Source of the DNA: Candidatus Cloacimonadota bacterium
GTDB lineage: Bacteria > Cloacimonadota > Cloacimonadia > Cloacimonadales > TCS61
Assembly: GCA_021157645.1 (NCBI GenBank)
Contig: JAGGWC010000061.1
Location: forward strand, 1-7,948
Direction of reading: 5' to 3'
DNA: 7,948 nt
The position numbers and the translations under genes were made by a program. Position 1 is the stretch's first letter. Every line of letters begins with the position of its first letter. A model generated the notes under the pieces. It had not been told where the DNA came from, ran no database searches, and worked only from the letters and a program-made list of their open reading frames with translations. Below are positions 6,609 through 7,948 of this stretch, piece by piece.

Positions 6609-7031
6609 ATGGAAAATTTCAAACCTAAGATCGTAGGATTCCTTTGTAACTGGTGTACTTATGCTGCAGCAGATCTTGCCGGTGCTTCAAGAAAGGAAAT
6701 AAATCCATCTTTGAATGTAGTAAGAGTTATGTGCACAAGCAGAATAGACCAGAATTTATTATTAAACACATATTTTAGTGGAGCAGACGGTATTTTGGTT
6801 GCCGGCTGACATCCAGGAGATTGTCATTACCAGGTTGGTAATTACTATGCACGTCGTAGAATTGCACTATTAAAAAAAGTTTTTGAGACACTTAAAATTA
6901 ATCCTGAAAGAATTCAATTATCTTGGATCTCAGCATCAGAAGGAAAAAGATATATTGAGATCGTTAATGAATTCTCTGATAAAATTGCAAAATTAGGACC
7001 AAATCCAGTAAGACAGAATACTCACATATAA
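6609..7031 (+). CDS. mvhD: MvhD-type hydrogenase/Hdr iron-sulfur subunit, selenocysteine-containing (in-frame TGA)
   Basis: A [2Fe-2S] subunit that relays electrons from a hydrogenase or formate dehydrogenase to HdrA. The frame from ATG 6609 (GAGG at 6601-6604) runs 66 codons to TGA at 6807-6809 and continues in the same frame for 73 codons to TAA at 7029-7031, giving 140 residues, the normal family length. The family signature spans the TGA without a break: FLCNWCTYAAADLAG (C13, C16), RVMCTSRID (C42), GADGILVAG, then the TGA codon (67), then HPGDCHYQVGN (C72), with ARRR beyond. Homologues have Cys at position 67 (AGCHPGDCHY), and methanogen VhuD has selenocysteine in this family. With the hairpin just downstream, I read TGA as selenocysteine. 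Automated callers would split this into a truncated gene or pseudogene. hdrA follows after 94 nt. The family is certain; Sec is very likely, but the genome's selABCD genes are not visible here. Confidence 0.9.
6807..6809 (+). other. In-frame UGA, predicted selenocysteine codon (Sec67 of MvhD)
   Basis: TGA occupies the position of a conserved Cys in the AG-C-HPGDCHY motif. The following codon starts with C and encodes His, the same UGA-C and Sec-His context as E. coli fdhF. None of the other roughly 2,200 codons in this window contains an internal TGA, which argues against a genome-wide reassignment of UGA. Confidence 0.88.
6823..6845 (+). promoter_or_regulatory. Bacterial SECIS-like hairpin in mvhD
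   Basis: ATTACC (6826-6831) pairs perfectly with GGTAAT (6837-6842) around the five-base loop AGGTT (6832-6836). Below a C-T mismatch, two more pairs form (G6823-C6845, T6824-A6844). The loop starts 22 nt after the UGA and has G as its second base. Both fit the bacterial SECIS model (small apical loop with an early G, 16-37 nt from UGA), and the loop resembles the AGGUCU loop of fdhF that SelB recognises. Confidence 0.78.
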
Positions 7032-7125
7032 ACAATCAAATGAAAAAATCTATTAAGTATAATAAATATAAACAAAATTCTAAAGAGAATGCAAATGCAA
7101 TTTCACTGTATATAAGGAATAATAA

Positions 7126-7948
7126 ATGGAACATCCTGACAACGTATTAATAATTGGTTCCGGAGTTGCAGGGATGGAAGCCAGCCTTATGCTTTCCAAA
7201 GCCGGAAAGAAAGTAACATTGATAGAAAAACTTTCTCTCATTGGTGGAAAAACAATTAAAAATGAAGAGACCTTTCCGAATTTGGACTGTTCCACTTGTC
7301 TTGTAGCTCCTATCCAACAAGAAATTTTACAAGATGGTAACATTAACGTTCTTACTTCGAGCTTGGTAGAAGAGGTGGAAGGTGAAGCCGGTAATTTCTC
7401 TGTTACAATTAATAAAAAAGCAGGATATGTTGATCTGGTTGCCTGTCTTGGCTGTGGAATGTGTTATCCCGTTTGTCCGGTGGAAATAATTAATGAATGG
7501 GAAGAAAACCTGACTAATAAAAAAGCAATTTATGTTCCTTGTGCAGGGGCATTACCCAATGTTCCTGTAATAAATGCCGAAATGTGTTTGCAGTTAAATG
7601 GAACTGAAACTTGCAATAAATGCGTGGAAGCTTGTATGTTCGGTGCGATCAACATGGCAGAAAAAGATGAACAATTAAAAGTAGATGTTGGTGCTATCCT
7701 TATTGCCACGGGTTATGATATGCTTGATGTAAGGACAATTGATAATCTAGGCTATGGAAAATACCCGGGCGTTTATACTGCTATGGAATTCGAAAGACTT
7801 TTCGCTGCGAATGGACCAACAGAGGGGAAACTGGTTATGAGAGATGATAAAACAATTCCTTCTTCTGTAGCCATAATTCATTGCGTTGGAAGATCTCAAA
7901 CTCACTACTGCTCTAATGTTTGTTGCATGGCATCTTCCAAGCATGCTC
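7126..7948 (+). CDS. hdrA: HdrA-like FAD/iron-sulfur subunit of heterodisulfide-reductase-type complex (3' end missing)
   Basis: The frame is open from ATG 7126 (AAGGA at 7114-7118) to the window edge, with 274 complete codons. Residues 7-36 form a Rossmann FAD-binding motif (VLIIGSGVAGMEAS, G11/G13/G16, ending in E34). LDCSTCLVAP (53-62; C55, C58) follows. The ferredoxin-like motif CLGCGMCYPVCP supplies C107, C110, C113 and C117, and a second cluster motif supplies C154, C163, C166 and C170. Then come VGAILIATGYD (188-198), GYGKYPGVYTAMEFERL (209-225) and HCVGRS...YCSNVCCMAS, all typical of HdrA. HdrA bifurcates or confurcates electrons at its FAD, receiving them from MvhD and passing them to HdrBC-type partners. 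This version starts at the FAD domain and lacks the roughly 130-residue N-terminal domain of methanogen HdrA, as in many bacterial HdrA and QmoA proteins. Its Cys262/266/267 are ordinary Cys codons. hdrB/C-like genes would be expected beyond the window. Confidence 0.92.
   Translation, partial: MEHPDNVLIIGSGVAGMEASLMLSKAGKKVTLIEKLSLIGGKTIKNEETFPNLDCSTCLVAPIQQEILQDGNINVLTSSLVEEVEGEAGNFSVTINKKAGYVDLVACLGCGMCYPVCPVEIINEWEENLTNKKAIYVPCAGALPNVPVINAEMCLQLNGTETCNKCVEACMFGAINMAEKDEQLKVDVGAILIATGYDMLDVRTIDNLGYGKYPGVYTAMEFERLFAANGPTEGKLVMRDDKTIPSSVAIIHCVGRSQTHYCSNVCCMASSKHA

Noticed and set aside
6609..6809. A complete 66-residue protein ending at TGA, or a pseudogene by nonsense mutation
   Set aside because: Family homology continues in the same frame for 73 codons, the TGA replaces a Cys that is itself a Sec site in relatives, and a SECIS-like hairpin follows.
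6807..6809. Genome-wide reassignment of UGA to Gly or Trp
   Set aside because: None of the other coding regions (about 2,200 codons) has an internal TGA, and Trp positions use TGG. The TGA stop at 4506 alone is weak evidence because a TAA follows two codons later.
7040..7150. Small 36-codon ORF between mvhD and hdrA, overlapping the hdrA start
   Set aside because: It has no ribosome binding site and a Lys/Asn-rich composition expected from AT-rich DNA, and the good AAGGA site belongs to hdrA.
1..7948. Mobile elements, CRISPR arrays, attachment sites or toxin-antitoxin pairs
   Set aside because: I found no transposase, spaced direct repeats, integrase or terminal inverted repeats. No gene broken off at the tRNA was seen.

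Overview
The window is AT-rich, tightly packed, and carries all its genes on the + strand. An outer-membrane beta-barrel ending in an aromatic residue, a periplasmic 5'-nucleotidase with a signal peptide, and a C-terminal module of anaerobic electron-transfer genes (selenocysteine MvhD and HdrA) point to a diderm, strictly anaerobic bacterium. A candidate lineage such as Cloacimonadota would fit, but that is inference only and no taxonomic marker is present.

Positions 1-2624 hold the 3' part of a FadL/OMPP1-like outer-membrane protein gene, followed 6 nt later by a secreted UshA-type 5'-nucleotidase. After a 92-nt gap with a possible promoter comes a compact cluster (2717-5529): a HEAT-repeat (AlkD-like) protein, a YbbR/CdaR-like membrane-anchored protein and TsaD (tRNA t6A synthesis). 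The last two overlap by 14 nt. A tRNA-Thr(CGU) gene with its own promoter follows (5615-5690).

From 5691 the character changes to sulfur, selenium and redox chemistry. A 254-nt intergenic region carries a 23-bp near-palindrome, an extra half-site spaced exactly 20 bp away, and a TTGACA promoter. These precede a two-gene unit, a DsrE-like protein and a TusA-family sulfur carrier, both with strong ribosome binding sites and closed by a strong intrinsic terminator. Just past the terminator is an mvhD-type gene (6609-7031) interrupted in frame by TGA at 6807-6809. The TGA replaces the Cys of the conserved AGCHPGDCHY motif and is followed by a bacterial SECIS-like hairpin with an AGGTT loop, so I read it as selenocysteine and the gene as one 140-residue selenoprotein. 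An HdrA-type flavin/iron-sulfur gene (from 7126) runs off the window end.

The best candidate for an interesting system is this last region. A DsrE + TusA pair, which resembles an unfused version of the TusA-DsrE selenium-metabolism protein YedF, sits directly upstream of a selenocysteine-containing MvhD and an HdrA that lacks the N-terminal domain of methanogen HdrA. MvhD and HdrA are known partners: MvhD passes electrons from a hydrogenase or formate dehydrogenase to the flavin of HdrA for electron bifurcation or confurcation. A functional link to DsrE/TusA is inferred from proximity alone.
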